Assembly (NCBI GenBank): GCA_963674685.2
Contig: CAXXWT010000002.1
Location: forward strand, 1,116,001 to 1,180,000
DNA: 64,000 nucleotides
Origin: G963674685 sp963674685
GTDB taxonomy: Bacteria; Lernaellota; Lernaellaia; JACKCT01
Direction of reading: 5' to 3'
Below, piece after piece: positions 1-8,254 of this stretch (within the stretch, counting starts at the first letter, position 1; each line of letters opens with the position of its first letter). The notes under the pieces were generated by a model, which was not told the origin of the DNA, did not search any database, and saw nothing but the letters and a program-made list of their open reading frames with translations. The position numbers were made by a program, and so were the translations under genes.

Positions 1-654
1 CATCGGTTCAGCATCGTCGAAGCGCGAAAAGGAGAGAATTGCGGAAGCTGCCACATCGGCCCGGATCATCCGCAGATCGAGATCTGGGAGGAATCCAAGC
101 ACGGCAAGCGCTATGCGATGGACGGCGAGCACTGGACCTGGGACAGCGCGCCGGATGCCTGGGAGCCGGGGGATTACTCGGCGCCGACGTGCGCGGTTTG
201 CCACATGGCCGGGATCGGCGAATTGCAGACCACGCACAACATTTCACGCAGGCTTTCCTGGGAGGCGGAAAGACCCCTGACTGTCCGCACGGCGGATTGG
301 GAGTCGAAGCTGGGCGAGATGAAATCCGTTTGCGCCAACTGCCACGGACCTCAGTGGATCGATTCCTTCTATGCGCAATATGACGCTGTCATCGAGCTTT
401 ATAACGAAAAATATTACAAGCCCGCGAAGAAGATGATGGATGAGATGTACGCCGCCGGCGCGCTGACCGCTGACAAGAAATGGGACGATGAAGCGGAGAT
501 TGTTTTCTATCATCTCTGGCACCACGAGGGACGCCGCGCCCGCATGGGAACCGCCATGATGGGGCAGGATTACGCGCACTGGCACGGCTTCTTTGAAGTG
601 GCGCAGGATCTGGATAAGCTGACAAAAATCTATTCCGAAAAGATGAAGAAATAG
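1..654 (+). CDS. HAO-like octaheme cytochrome c, C-terminal part (5' end outside window)
   Basis: Periplasmic multiheme cytochrome of the hydroxylamine oxidoreductase-like family, which oxidises hydroxylamine/hydrazine or, in many anaerobes, reduces nitrite. The frame is open from base 1; 217 residues are visible. Three CxxCH haem motifs are seen (CGSCH at about residue 14, CAVCH at 64, CANCH at 111), leaving the rest upstream of the edge. The C-terminal motif MMGQDYAHWHGF, with Tyr191, is typical of this family; the Tyr lies where NeHAO has its haem-crosslinking tyrosine, but I cannot align it rigorously, so oxidative versus reductive type is open. His-rich stretch HLWHHEG probably supplies distal haem ligands. 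Ends with TAG at 652-654. Partner genes such as a NapC/NrfH quinol oxidase would be expected upstream. Family sure, direction of catalysis not. Confidence 0.85.
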   Translation, partial: HRFSIVEARKGENCGSCHIGPDHPQIEIWEESKHGKRYAMDGEHWTWDSAPDAWEPGDYSAPTCAVCHMAGIGELQTTHNISRRLSWEAERPLTVRTADWESKLGEMKSVCANCHGPQWIDSFYAQYDAVIELYNEKYYKPAKKMMDEMYAAGALTADKKWDDEAEIVFYHLWHHEGRRARMGTAMMGQDYAHWHGFFEVAQDLDKLTKIYSEKMKK

Positions 655-791
655 GCATCGCGTATTCGCATTCCGGCAAATCTCGCGAAGGGCGGGTTTG
701 ATGCTCGCCCTTCTTCTTACAGCCTGGAAAGGACCGCCCCGGCAATCTCCCGTCTTGTCTCACGCCATTTGTCATGATATGGAGCCGAGTT

Positions 792-2180
792 ATGAAGTAC
801 TTAAAAACAAAACGGAATTTCCTTGCGGTCATCGTCTTGGCGCTGATAATTTCACCGGGCTGCCAGTACGTCAAAACCTCCCACGAAGTGACGCCGAAAA
901 TAAAAGCGGGTCCTTCCGAATCCATCGTCAAAGACGACGGGCTGCTGGAAAAATCGGAAGCCGTCCGAGTCGTGGAATCCATCCTGAAAAGCGCCGCGCA
1001 ATTGAGCGCCGAAAGCAAGCTCGTCGAAGCGCAGGCCGAGTATGAAACGGCGATCAAGATTCTTCTCACGCACGTCGACCGGGAGGAGATAAGCGAGTGG
1101 GACGCGAAATTGGAGCAGCTTTATTTAAGGGCGTGCCTCCAGAGCCTTCGCGTGGCCAGACTCCGCGGCGTGATGCTCACCTCGCCGGAAGACGAGACGA
1201 CGCTGGGCATACAATACAATCCCCGCGTCGAATACTGGATGAAGTATTATCTGACCAACGGTCGCATGGCCATGCAAAAGGCCCTGATCCGGTCCGGCTC
1301 TTATATGGACATGATCGAAAGCGTTTTGGCGGAAAAAGGATTGCCCGACGATCTCAAGTATCTGCCTATCATCGAGTCCGAGTTTTACCCCTACGCCATG
1401 TCCCAGGCCGCCGCCGTAGGCGTCTGGCAGTTCATTCCCGGCACCGCGCGGCGATTCGGCATGCGCATCGACGATTGGGTGGATGAGCGCAGGGATCCGG
1501 AAATCGCCACCGCCGCCGCCGCGCAGTACCTCAGCGAAAACTACGCCATGCTGGGCGATTGGAGCCTGGCCCTGGCCGGGTATAACTGCGGCGAGGACCG
1601 CGTGGCTTCCGTTGCGAAAAGAAAGGGAACCGACGATTACTGGCAGCTGGACCTGCCGCTGGAAACCATGAATTACGTGCCGAAATTTTACGCGGCCATG
1701 CTCATCGCCAAGCAGCCCGAGCTGTACGGCTTTTTCGTGGAGCCTAATCCCGCCATGCGTCCGGTGAAAATCCCGCTCGACGGCGTGGCGAACCTCAAAA
1801 CCCTGGCCGAGCTTTCCGGCATGGATTACGACGAGCTCAAGGCCTTTAATCCGGCGCTTCTGGGCGATTACACGCCGCCCAAAGATGCGACGTACATGAT
1901 CAAAGTGCCCGAGGCCCGCGCCGACGCTTTTAAGAAAATGATGGAAGAGTTTCCCCGGGAGGATGTGTATCTCACGAAAGCGGAGATCGCGAAACTTACC
2001 GCCCCGAAAACTCAGTATCGCTACACGAAATACAAGGTGCAAAAGGGCGACAGCCTCTGGACCATCGCGCGCAAGTACAAAACCACCGTCAAATGCATCA
2101 AAAGGCTCAATCCGAAAATCCGCGGCAACATGATCCGCCCGGGATGGACCATCAAAATCAAGCGCGGCTGCAAGCGGTAG
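792..2180 (+). CDS. mltD: Membrane-bound lytic murein transglycosylase D-like lipoprotein with LysM
   Basis: Cleaves the glycan strand of peptidoglycan, probably from the inner face of the outer membrane. The 462-residue protein starts at ATG 792 (GGAG 8 nt upstream); an in-frame ATG at 774 would put six extra residues before the signal peptide. The signal sequence ends in a lipobox, SPGC, at about residue 24. Residues about 40-150 form a helical N-terminal region, followed by an SLT domain with the catalytic Glu195 in LPIIESEFYPYA and the GVWQFIPGTARRFG and AGYNCG motifs of the family. A LysM repeat (KYKVQKGDSLWTIARKY) occupies about 415-460. One LysM rather than the two or more of E. coli MltD. 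It stands alone between the cytochrome gene and a convergent radical SAM gene. Confident. Confidence 0.92.
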   Translation: MKYLKTKRNFLAVIVLALIISPGCQYVKTSHEVTPKIKAGPSESIVKDDGLLEKSEAVRVVESILKSAAQLSAESKLVEAQAEYETAIKILLTHVDREEISEWDAKLEQLYLRACLQSLRVARLRGVMLTSPEDETTLGIQYNPRVEYWMKYYLTNGRMAMQKALIRSGSYMDMIESVLAEKGLPDDLKYLPIIESEFYPYAMSQAAAVGVWQFIPGTARRFGMRIDDWVDERRDPEIATAAAAQYLSENYAMLGDWSLALAGYNCGEDRVASVAKRKGTDDYWQLDLPLETMNYVPKFYAAMLIAKQPELYGFFVEPNPAMRPVKIPLDGVANLKTLAELSGMDYDELKAFNPALLGDYTPPKDATYMIKVPEARADAFKKMMEEFPREDVYLTKAEIAKLTAPKTQYRYTKYKVQKGDSLWTIARKYKTTVKCIKRLNPKIRGNMIRPGWTIKIKRGCKR

Positions 2181-2192
2181 TGTGTTCCAGCA

Positions 2193-2325
2193 AAAGATTA
2201 TAGGTCACGATCTTATCGTGCTTCGATATTGACCGGCATCCCTGTTGGGATTTGGCTCTTCCTGAAACGGGAAAAGGTCACGAGACGACTAAAGATTATA
2301 GGCCACGATCTTATCGTGCTTCGAT
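2193..2325. repeat. 35-bp direct repeat pair at the 3' end of the radical SAM gene
   Basis: Copies at 2193-2227 and 2291-2325 match at 34 of 35 positions, 98 bp apart. Each contains the small hairpin CACGATAAGATCGTG. The second copy encodes the last residues and stop of the radical SAM gene on the minus strand (IEAR-stop), and the first lies just beyond it, so this is a short segmental duplication of the gene's 3' end. The hairpins could act as weak transcription stops; that is inference. Confidence 0.85.
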
Positions 2326-3642
2326 GTAGATCTGCTTGTCGCGCAGGATGTTGGCGGCGGCGCCTGAGGGTTTGACGCCCAGGTCCATGGATACGTCGCC
2401 TTTGCCGCAGTTTTTGGCCACTTCCGAGTCGTAGATGTAGGGATCGCAGGCGGTGATGAAGCCCAGGAGGATATTGCGCCCCGGCAGGCGGGACAGATCG
2501 AACCCGAACGTCAGCAGCAGGCGCAACAAGACGCCGTCGAACATGAACCCCAGACCTCTCCACGAAAGAAAATGCGGTATCATGCCGGCGGCCAGGCGAA
2601 CCGCCGGCCAAAAACGCCCGCCCTTTTTCACGGCGGCGGCGTAGCGGTCCAGTTTCGCCTCCAGACCGTCGAAGCGCACGATTGCAGACAGCGGAATCCA
2701 GCCGTTTTTCGTGCGCCGGACGATATAATGCTGGTTGTAAAAACACTTGCGTACGCGAAACATGTGCAAGAAGGCGAAATAAAGCTTCTGGAAGACATGA
2801 ATATCCGCCCGGTTGATGCGCCCGCCGGTCTGATCCTCGATTTCGTCGATCAATTCATCGGGCACGCACAGGCCGATATCCGGCATATCCCGTCCGAGGC
2901 CCAGAAAACGCGTAGACAGGAAAAAAACTTCCTTGATATGCGGGCGGCCCGCGGCGAAGTCCAGAATCTTGAGCATCTGCCCTTCGTTGAGGCCTTTCGA
3001 GACGGTGACTTTCAGGTCCACGGAGATATTGTATTTGCCCAGATTTTCGACGGCCTTGAACTTGACGTCGCCAAACGCCCGGCCTCGGATTTTCTCGTAG
3101 ACGGCCTCGTCGTCCAGGCTGTCGAACTGCAAATGCGTTTCACGCAGGCCCGCTTCTTTGAGGCGCCGGACGAAATCCTCGTCCCGCAGAGCGATGCCGT
3201 TGGTGTGCAGCGACGAAAAATTGCCCGATTTTTCGATCATGCGAATCAGCTCGAAAAGATCCTCGCGCATGGTGGGCTCGGCGCCCATCAGGTCGATCTT
3301 GCATCGCCGCCGCGTGCGCAGGAATTCCGCCAGTTTTTCTTTGGGGTAATCCGGCACGGGGCGCTGATTGGCCGAAGCCAGGCAGATGGGGCAGGTCAGA
3401 TTGCACCGGTCGGTGGTGCGGATGATGTAATCGGTCTGACGGTGGGAATCGACCATCAGGCCGAAATAATAATCGTGCAGATTGCCGTACTGTTCGGGGT
3501 GATCCGAAAGCTTCTGCCGCGTCGTTCCGTGCTTCGCGCAATCTCTGCACAGCCATATGCCTTCCGCGTCCGATTCCACGCGCGCCGGCGAAATCTCCAG
3601 GCACGTCGGGCACAGGGCGTATGTTTCACGCAGAACCTTCAT
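2311..3642 (-). CDS. Radical SAM protein with N-terminal Cys knuckle (MJ0619/Tes-like architecture)
   Basis: Radical SAM enzyme of 443 residues from ATG 3642. The 4Fe-4S motif CNLTCPIC has cysteines at about 80, 84 and 87. In front of it is a second cysteine group, CPTC at 11-14 and CRDC at 32-35, followed by AKHG. This CxxC...CxxC..HG knuckle ahead of the radical SAM barrel is the layout of the MJ0619 family, which includes the archaeal tetraether lipid synthase Tes, and of bacterial relatives. The hydrophobic C-terminal part (WPAVRLAAGMIPHFLSWRG, then an LLLTFGFDLSRLPG segment) suits membrane association. No substrate can be fixed from sequence; lipid coupling is a hypothesis. An ATG at 3654 (MLARMK) is an alternative start. 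No operon partner; mltD is convergent. Confidence 0.8.
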   Translation of the reverse strand: MKVLRETYALCPTCLEISPARVESDAEGIWLCRDCAKHGTTRQKLSDHPEQYGNLHDYYFGLMVDSHRQTDYIIRTTDRCNLTCPICLASANQRPVPDYPKEKLAEFLRTRRRCKIDLMGAEPTMREDLFELIRMIEKSGNFSSLHTNGIALRDEDFVRRLKEAGLRETHLQFDSLDDEAVYEKIRGRAFGDVKFKAVENLGKYNISVDLKVTVSKGLNEGQMLKILDFAAGRPHIKEVFFLSTRFLGLGRDMPDIGLCVPDELIDEIEDQTGGRINRADIHVFQKLYFAFLHMFRVRKCFYNQHYIVRRTKNGWIPLSAIVRFDGLEAKLDRYAAAVKKGGRFWPAVRLAAGMIPHFLSWRGLGFMFDGVLLRLLLTFGFDLSRLPGRNILLGFITACDPYIYDSEVAKNCGKGDVSMDLGVKPSGAAANILRDKQIYIEAR

Positions 3643-3822
3643 GCGCGCGAGCATAGCACGAAAGAAAAACGGGCACACCTGCCGCAATTCGGAATGCGGA
3701 ATTCAGAGTGCGGAATGTAGGAGTTTCCAACCGAGATAATCGTGATAAAGATGACGCCGTAAAAGCTGCGCCGTCGTTACAAAGCCCGGAGTCCTGCGCA
3801 AAGTCACATTACCGGCACAAGA

Positions 3823-4126
3823 CACAGAGCCGCGAGCGTCAGATTCGCTTTAAGCTGACGCTTAAGGCGAATGAGCGAGCGGGTACTGAATCGACATACG
3901 TAATGGTCACGCTGTCGCATGCGCAATTATGTATTAAAAATGAAATCATTTACCGATGATATGTCGAACGAAGCTCAATCAGAAATCGGCATGAAATACG
4001 CCAATGCGAGACGTGAGAAGGTGCTTGAGTTAATAATGGATTACCCCGGTGTCCCATTGTTGAAGTCAGGAAGACACAAAAGCCGCGCACGAAGCCGTAG
4101 CGAAGGCGCCCCGAGAGTAAGCGGGT
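3823..4126. repeat. Repeat family A, split copy (arms at 3823-3884 and 4075-4126)
   Basis: The 3643-4138 gap holds no convincing gene. It carries two arms of a palindromic repeat also found at 23036-23202 and 55735-55882. Arm 3823-3884 has the pattern CACAGAGCCGCGAGCG ... AAGGCGAATGAGCGAGCGGGT; arm 4075-4126 is the reverse complement of the left arm seen at 55735-55795, ending GAGAGTAAGCGGGT. About 190 bp of A+T-richer sequence separates them. Confidence 0.75.
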
Positions 4127-4138
4127 AAATATCTTTGG

Positions 4139-4783
4139 CTAACTTTTCGTCGGGAGCGTTGGCTTCGGCTCGATGGGGCAGAAGTGTTTGTTGACGTAAA
4201 ACTCCAGAAGCTCTTCGACTTCTCCCTTGCATTCCCCGCACCCGGTTCCGACTTTGGTCATTTCCTGGAGCTTATAGAAGGTTCGGGCGCCTTCCAGCAC
4301 GGCTTCCTCGATTTCCTGGTCCGTGACTTCCATGCAGGCGCACACGATGCGCTCCTGTTCCTTCTTGACCTTATTTTGCTTGTCGTGGCGTTCGTAGTAG
4401 TCGTTGATGGCCATGCGCAGGGCTTTGTCGCCCAGAACGGAGCAGTGAATTTTGTGCTCCGGCAGGCCGCCCAGAGCCTTGTTGATGTCCTTGGCGCTGA
4501 CGTTGAAGGCGTCCTCCAGCTTCATGCCCTTGACCATCTCGGACATAACGGAGGTGCTGGCGATAGCGCTGGCGCAGCCGAAGGTTTTCCACTGGCAGTC
4601 GGTGATGACTTCCTTTTCCGGATCGACCTTGATGGCCACGATCATCTCGTCGCCGCACTTGATATTGCCCGTCAAGCCCTTGCCGTCGGGTTGAAACGCA
4701 TCCTCGTCTTTGAGGATGTTTTTCGGATTCATGAAGTGATCTTTCACGGCGTCGGTATACGCCCAGCTTCCCGGTTCAGTCAT
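4139..4783 (-). CDS. nifU: NifU-like Fe-S scaffold with [2Fe-2S] BFD domain
   Basis: Scaffold on which the cysteine desulfurase NifS builds Fe-S clusters. 214 residues, ATG 4783 preceded by a strong GGAGGAAAG. Residues about 10-125 are an IscU-like domain with its three cluster cysteines (IKCGDEM, KTFGCASAIAS, KIHCSVLG). Residues about 145-195 form a BFD-like [2Fe-2S] domain with CAC and CGEC (IVCACMEVTDQEIEEAV ... VGTGCGECKGEVEELL). The C-terminal Nfu domain of Azotobacter NifU is absent, as in the two-domain NifU of many anaerobes. Its ATG overlaps the nifS stop as ATGA, so the two are translationally coupled. No nitrogenase genes are nearby, so general cluster assembly is the likely job. 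Confidence 0.95.
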   Translation of the reverse strand: MTEPGSWAYTDAVKDHFMNPKNILKDEDAFQPDGKGLTGNIKCGDEMIVAIKVDPEKEVITDCQWKTFGCASAIASTSVMSEMVKGMKLEDAFNVSAKDINKALGGLPEHKIHCSVLGDKALRMAINDYYERHDKQNKVKKEQERIVCACMEVTDQEIEEAVLEGARTFYKLQEMTKVGTGCGECKGEVEELLEFYVNKHFCPIEPKPTLPTKS

Positions 4784-5970
4784 GATTCTTTCCTCCCGTA
4801 CGCCGTGGACATTTCCCGGATCTTCGCGATGATTCCCGGCAATTTTTCGATCACGTATTCGACGTCTTCCATGGTGTTTTCGCGCCCCAGGCTCATGCGG
4901 ATCGAGCCGTGGGCGCTTTCGGCGGACAGGCCCGTGGCCAGAATGACGTGCGAGGGATCCAGCGAGCCGGAAGCGCACGCCGATCCCGTCGAGACCGCGA
5001 TGCCCTCCATATCCATGTAAAGCAGAATGGACTCGCCCTCGGCGCCGTAAAACGTGACGTTGAGGGTGTTGGGCAGGCTGTCGGTGGGATGGCCGACGAA
5101 TTTCACATCCGGGATATTTTCCTCGATGCCTTTTTTCAGCGCCATTTTCATTTCGAGAATGCGCTGCATGTCTTTTTCCATTTCCTGGGAGCGCAGCTCG
5201 ACGGCCTTGCCCAGGCCGATAATGCCGATGACGTTTTCCGTTCCCGCGCGCCGCCCCTTTTCCTGGTGGCCGCCGCGGATCAGTGGGCAGAAAGGAACCC
5301 CCTGCTTGACGTACAACGCCGCCACGCCTTTGGGGCCGTAGAACTTGTGTCCCGAGACGGTCAGAAAATCCACGTCCAGTTCCTTGACGTTCACGGGGAT
5401 CTTGCCTACAGCCTGCACGGCGTCGGTGTGCATCAGCGCTCCGGCTTCATGGACGATTTCCGTAATGGCCTTGATGTCCTGAATCGTGCCGATCTCGTTG
5501 TTGGCCATCATGACGGAAACCAGGCCGGTCTGCGGCGTCAGGTATTCCTTGAGCTGGTCCAGGCTGATTTTGCCGTATTCGTCCACATCCAGGTATTTGA
5601 CCGTCGTTCCCTGGTCCCCGAGGCATTTCGAGGTTTCCAGCACGCAAGGGTGCTCGATCTTCGTGGTAATGACTTCCCGCACCTCTTGGGTTTTGAAACC
5701 GCAACCCTCCCGCGTGCAGGTCAGAGACGAAAGCACGGTGTTATTAGCCTCCGAGCCGCTGCCGGCGAACATGATTTCCTCGGAGGATGCGCCGATGAAA
5801 GACGCCACGGCTTGTCTGGCATTTTCGACGTAATGCCTCGATTGGCGCCCATATTCATGGAGGCTCGACGGATTGCCGAATAAATCCAAAGCCTCGATCA
5901 TGACTTTTTTGACTTCCGGATGAAGAGGCGTGGTCGCGTTATTGTCCAAATAGATCCTTCGATTCGCCAT
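4780..5970 (-). CDS. nifS: Cysteine desulfurase NifS
   Basis: PLP enzyme that turns L-cysteine into L-alanine and passes persulfide sulfur to NifU. 396 residues from ATG 5970 (GGAGCG upstream). PLP-binding features are visible: SGSEANN, EHPCVLE, HTDAVQAVGK and the Schiff-base lysine in SGHKFYGPKG at about Lys209. The catalytic Cys332 lies in the short-loop motif STGSACASG, which marks the NifS/IscS class rather than SufS. First gene of a two-gene unit with nifU. No IscR-like regulator and no iscA/hscBA follow, so cluster assembly here may be the minimal nifSU type. Confident. Confidence 0.96.
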   Translation of the reverse strand: MANRRIYLDNNATTPLHPEVKKVMIEALDLFGNPSSLHEYGRQSRHYVENARQAVASFIGASSEEIMFAGSGSEANNTVLSSLTCTREGCGFKTQEVREVITTKIEHPCVLETSKCLGDQGTTVKYLDVDEYGKISLDQLKEYLTPQTGLVSVMMANNEIGTIQDIKAITEIVHEAGALMHTDAVQAVGKIPVNVKELDVDFLTVSGHKFYGPKGVAALYVKQGVPFCPLIRGGHQEKGRRAGTENVIGIIGLGKAVELRSQEMEKDMQRILEMKMALKKGIEENIPDVKFVGHPTDSLPNTLNVTFYGAEGESILLYMDMEGIAVSTGSACASGSLDPSHVILATGLSAESAHGSIRMSLGRENTMEDVEYVIEKLPGIIAKIREMSTAYGRKES

Positions 5971-6155
5971 GCGGCGCTCCTTGCAAATAATGCCTATTTT
6001 AAAAACCGCCCGGTGATGATAGCCCCGGCCGAACGGCAAATACCCCCGGTCGTTACCAAGATAGTAATCATTCATCCGGCAAAGTCCAGTTACTTCAATG
6101 GATTTGTAGATTATTGGCGGTTGATTGGAATTGCGCCCGCTTTGGGGGGTTTTTA

Positions 6156-6674
6156 TCAGGAATCCTGGTCGGTATCGTCGTCGTCGCCGCCGTCGTCATC
6201 GGCGGTTTCCGGGGGAGTGTAGAATATTTCCACGCTATAGGCTCCTTCGTTGTCGTCGTAGGAATCGTCGTTGACGACCAGATACAGCGTGCCGGATTCT
6301 TCCATTTCTTCCATGAATTCCGCGCCCACCAGAAATTTTTCGCTCAACAATTCAATCTGACCGATCAAAGCCCCAGCCGGCGCCTCGGGCATGGGGCAGT
6401 CTTCGCCGCATTCCAGCTCGATTTCCGAACCGTCGGGGTGGATGGGGATTCCGTTGGGGTTCAGGCGGACCGTTCCCGTGGCGGTGATGTGCATGCTTCC
6501 GCCAGGCTCGACTTCCACTTCCGTATCGAGCCACTTATCATTATCGGCCTCGATGTCGCCGGAAGCTTCGCCCTCTTCGTCATCTTCCGTTGCGCTTCTG
6601 TTTTCACAAGCAAATGATGAAAAAATAACCGCCGCCAAAAGGCATAAAAGTACGACAAAAAAAAGTCTTTTCAT
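6156..6674 (-). CDS. Lipoprotein with LecA (PA-IL)-like lectin domain and Asp-rich tail
   Basis: 172-residue surface lipoprotein; ATG 6674 has GGAG 6 nt upstream. The signal peptide ends at Cys23 in the lipobox SFAC. After an acidic spacer (residues about 28-48) comes a beta-sandwich pattern like the Pseudomonas galactose lectin LecA: GxxMHITATGTV, then GALIGQIE, then GTLYLVVND and NEGAYSVEI. In LecA the ND...N.G region supplies calcium and sugar ligands, and Asp/Asn residues are kept here (NDDSYDDNEG). The protein ends in an acidic tail (DDDGGDDDDTDQDS) without cysteine, unlike other Asp-tailed proteins in the window. A 12-bp gap separates it from the gene upstream at 6687, so they are probably cotranscribed. 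Fold assignment is from motif reading only. Confidence 0.65.
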   Translation of the reverse strand: MKRLFFVVLLCLLAAVIFSSFACENRSATEDDEEGEASGDIEADNDKWLDTEVEVEPGGSMHITATGTVRLNPNGIPIHPDGSEIELECGEDCPMPEAPAGALIGQIELLSEKFLVGAEFMEEMEESGTLYLVVNDDSYDDNEGAYSVEIFYTPPETADDDGGDDDDTDQDS

Positions 6675-6686
6675 AATCAACTCCGC

Positions 6687-6977
6687 TTAGGGCTGGACGA
6701 CCACCTGGGTTCTGGGGGATAGCCGGGCCTGCCCGCCTTTGCGATTTTCCAAAATGCCGGCCTTCGGGTCGATCACACGAAGCAAGGGTCCGAAGTTATT
6801 GGTTCCGCTTAAGACCTGCCTGACCCAGTCGCCGACTCTGCATTCATGAAGCCTCTTTTTTTGACCCTCGTCGTAGATGCTTCCTCTCGGGCCGACGCCC
6901 ATTCCTTCCCGAGCCCGGTCGATCCTTTCGATGAGCGCTTCGGCGCGATAATTTCTGGTGCCTCCTCTTTTAACCAT
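6687..6977 (-). CDS. Small basic hypothetical protein, 96 aa
   Basis: Not recognised. ATG 6977 is chosen because GGAGAGG lies 5 nt upstream; the ATG at 6995 has no ribosome site. No signal peptide or membrane segment. It is rich in Arg/Lys and Gly (KRGGTRNYRAE, RVGDWVRQVLSG, RKGGQARLSPRTQ), and DWVRQVLSG...FGPLLRVID could form a small beta-barrel. It lies 12 bp upstream of the LecA-like lipoprotein gene in the same direction. A cytosolic nucleic-acid or protein-binding role would fit its charge, but nothing proves it. Confidence 0.55.
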   Translation of the reverse strand: MVKRGGTRNYRAEALIERIDRAREGMGVGPRGSIYDEGQKKRLHECRVGDWVRQVLSGTNNFGPLLRVIDPKAGILENRKGGQARLSPRTQVVVQP

Positions 6978-7382
6978 CGATCCTCTCCGCTTCATAGGTT
7001 TTCAACTTGGCGTATAATGTAGCACCGGCTTTGCTTCAGGTAAAGAAGGAAGGAACCCGACGGCGACCATTTTGGCTAAAAAACCACGAAAAATGCCGCC
7101 TCGTCCGGGCCGGTGAAAATACTGAAAAAAGGCGCGAAACATCCTCCCGCGAACGTTCGTCAAAAACGTCGTCAAGGAATTTCCCCGGTGAAATGAGGAC
7201 ATAAGTGCTTGATTAATATGGAGATTTGCCTGTTGTAGAAAACTGATTTCGGCTTGAAAAAAACGGTTGATCAACGCGATGTTTTCGTATAGGATTGGCG
7301 CAGGTTGTGAATTAACAAACCATGCGTGATTACTAATGGCGCAGTTGGCTATGCGCATTCTAGTATGACCGGGAGGATTAAG
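6978..7382. other. Divergent intergenic region, no gene seen
   Basis: About 400 bp between divergent genes, A+T-rich from about 7190 onward. It should hold promoters for both directions. I see no conserved RNA, no repeat shared with other loci and no convincing ORF. Confidence 0.5.
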
Positions 7383-8084
7383 ATGAAGAAATTGGCCCTT
7401 TTTGCCCTGATAGTGACAATGGTTCTGGCGATGTCGTCTCTGGCTTTCGCGCAGGATGACGACACCATGGCGGATGATGACGACACCATGGCGGATGACG
7501 ATGCGGATGACGACGTGAACGACGATGCGGATGACGACGTGAACGACGATGCGGATGACGACAGCGGCGACAGTTTCGCGGCCGCCGGTGAATTCCTGAG
7601 CCCCGACGCCCTGGGCGCAAGCGAGGAATACGAATTCAATTTCCGCGTAGAGAACACCAGCAACACGATCAATAATCCGGATAACTGGATTTGCGAAGTG
7701 GATCTTTTCATGCCCTCCGGCGACTACAGCCTCGCCGAGGATATGATTGCCGATCCCGACGCGCTGCATAGCGGCGAGTGGTCCCATGAAGTCGAGTACA
7801 GCGAAGAGAACAAGGCCACCATCATGTGGATGCACTCCGGCCTGAACGCCTCTTCCTCGATGGTCTGCGACATTCACGAAGGCGAAGCTCTTGAATTCTC
7901 CTTCCGCGCGACCACCGACGAAGGTCCCACCGACGGCTTCGACTGGCGCGCCCTTTCCGCCGGCGGCGAGTGGGCCACCGATCAGGCCTTCGTCAGCGGC
8001 GACGACGATGACGACGACACCGATGACGACGACGTTGACGCCGGTGATGACGATGATGACGACGATGACGGCTGCGGCTGCTAA
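7383..8084 (+). CDS. Secreted Asp-rich protein ending in GCGC
   Basis: 233 residues; ATG 7383 follows GGGAGG. Signal peptide residues 1-23 end in AFA with no lipobox. Mature N terminus (24-65) is almost pure Asp with Ala/Val/Asn (repeats of DDDTMA then DDADDDVN). Residues about 68-200 form an Asp-poor globular domain with two cysteines (WICEVDLFMPSG, SSMVCDIHEGEALEF) and beta-strand-like alternation; I do not recognise the family. The C terminus is a second Asp tract (about 205-229) ending exactly in Gly-Cys-Gly-Cys. Three other secreted proteins here end in the same way (16463, 45942) or nearly so (48615). Calcium binding by the Asp tracts and anchoring through the last cysteines are inferences. 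A strong terminator follows. Confidence 0.85.
   Translation: MKKLALFALIVTMVLAMSSLAFAQDDDTMADDDDTMADDDADDDVNDDADDDVNDDADDDSGDSFAAAGEFLSPDALGASEEYEFNFRVENTSNTINNPDNWICEVDLFMPSGDYSLAEDMIADPDALHSGEWSHEVEYSEENKATIMWMHSGLNASSSMVCDIHEGEALEFSFRATTDEGPTDGFDWRALSAGGEWATDQAFVSGDDDDDDTDDDDVDAGDDDDDDDDGCGC
7497..7561 (+). repeat. 24-bp tandem repeat coding Asp-Asp-Ala-Asp-Asp-Asp-Val-Asn
   Basis: Two exact 24-bp units at 7497-7520 and 7521-7544 and a partial third to 7561, inside the Asp-rich gene. The in-frame period means slippage changes tract length without frameshift. Confidence 0.85.
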
Positions 8085-8120
8085 AGCCTCATCGGATCGA
8101 CCGACAAGTTAAGAAATGGC

Positions 8121-8153
8121 AAAGCCCCGGCGCCTTACAGGCATCGGGGCTTT
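8121..8153 (+). terminator. Rho-independent terminator after the Asp-rich secreted gene
   Basis: Perfect 9-bp stem AAAGCCCCG (8121-8129) / CGGGGCTTT (8145-8153), 15-nt loop, followed by GTTTATT. Confidence 0.85.
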
Positions 8154-8254
8154 GTTTATTATAAGCCGTTTCAGTATTCGTCAGTAAATTCTTGATTTTT
8201 CATGCGATTGCCGATACAAAATGCGGGGCTGACGAAAGACATGAGGTTTGAAAA

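Noticed and set aside
4139..5970. Nitrogen-fixation cluster
   Set aside because: NifU and NifS alone do not show nitrogen fixation; no nifHDK, nifB or nifE/N genes are present.
7497..7561. Tandem 24-bp units considered as CRISPR or minisatellite outside genes
   Set aside because: The units are in frame within an Asp-rich coding region and have no spacers.
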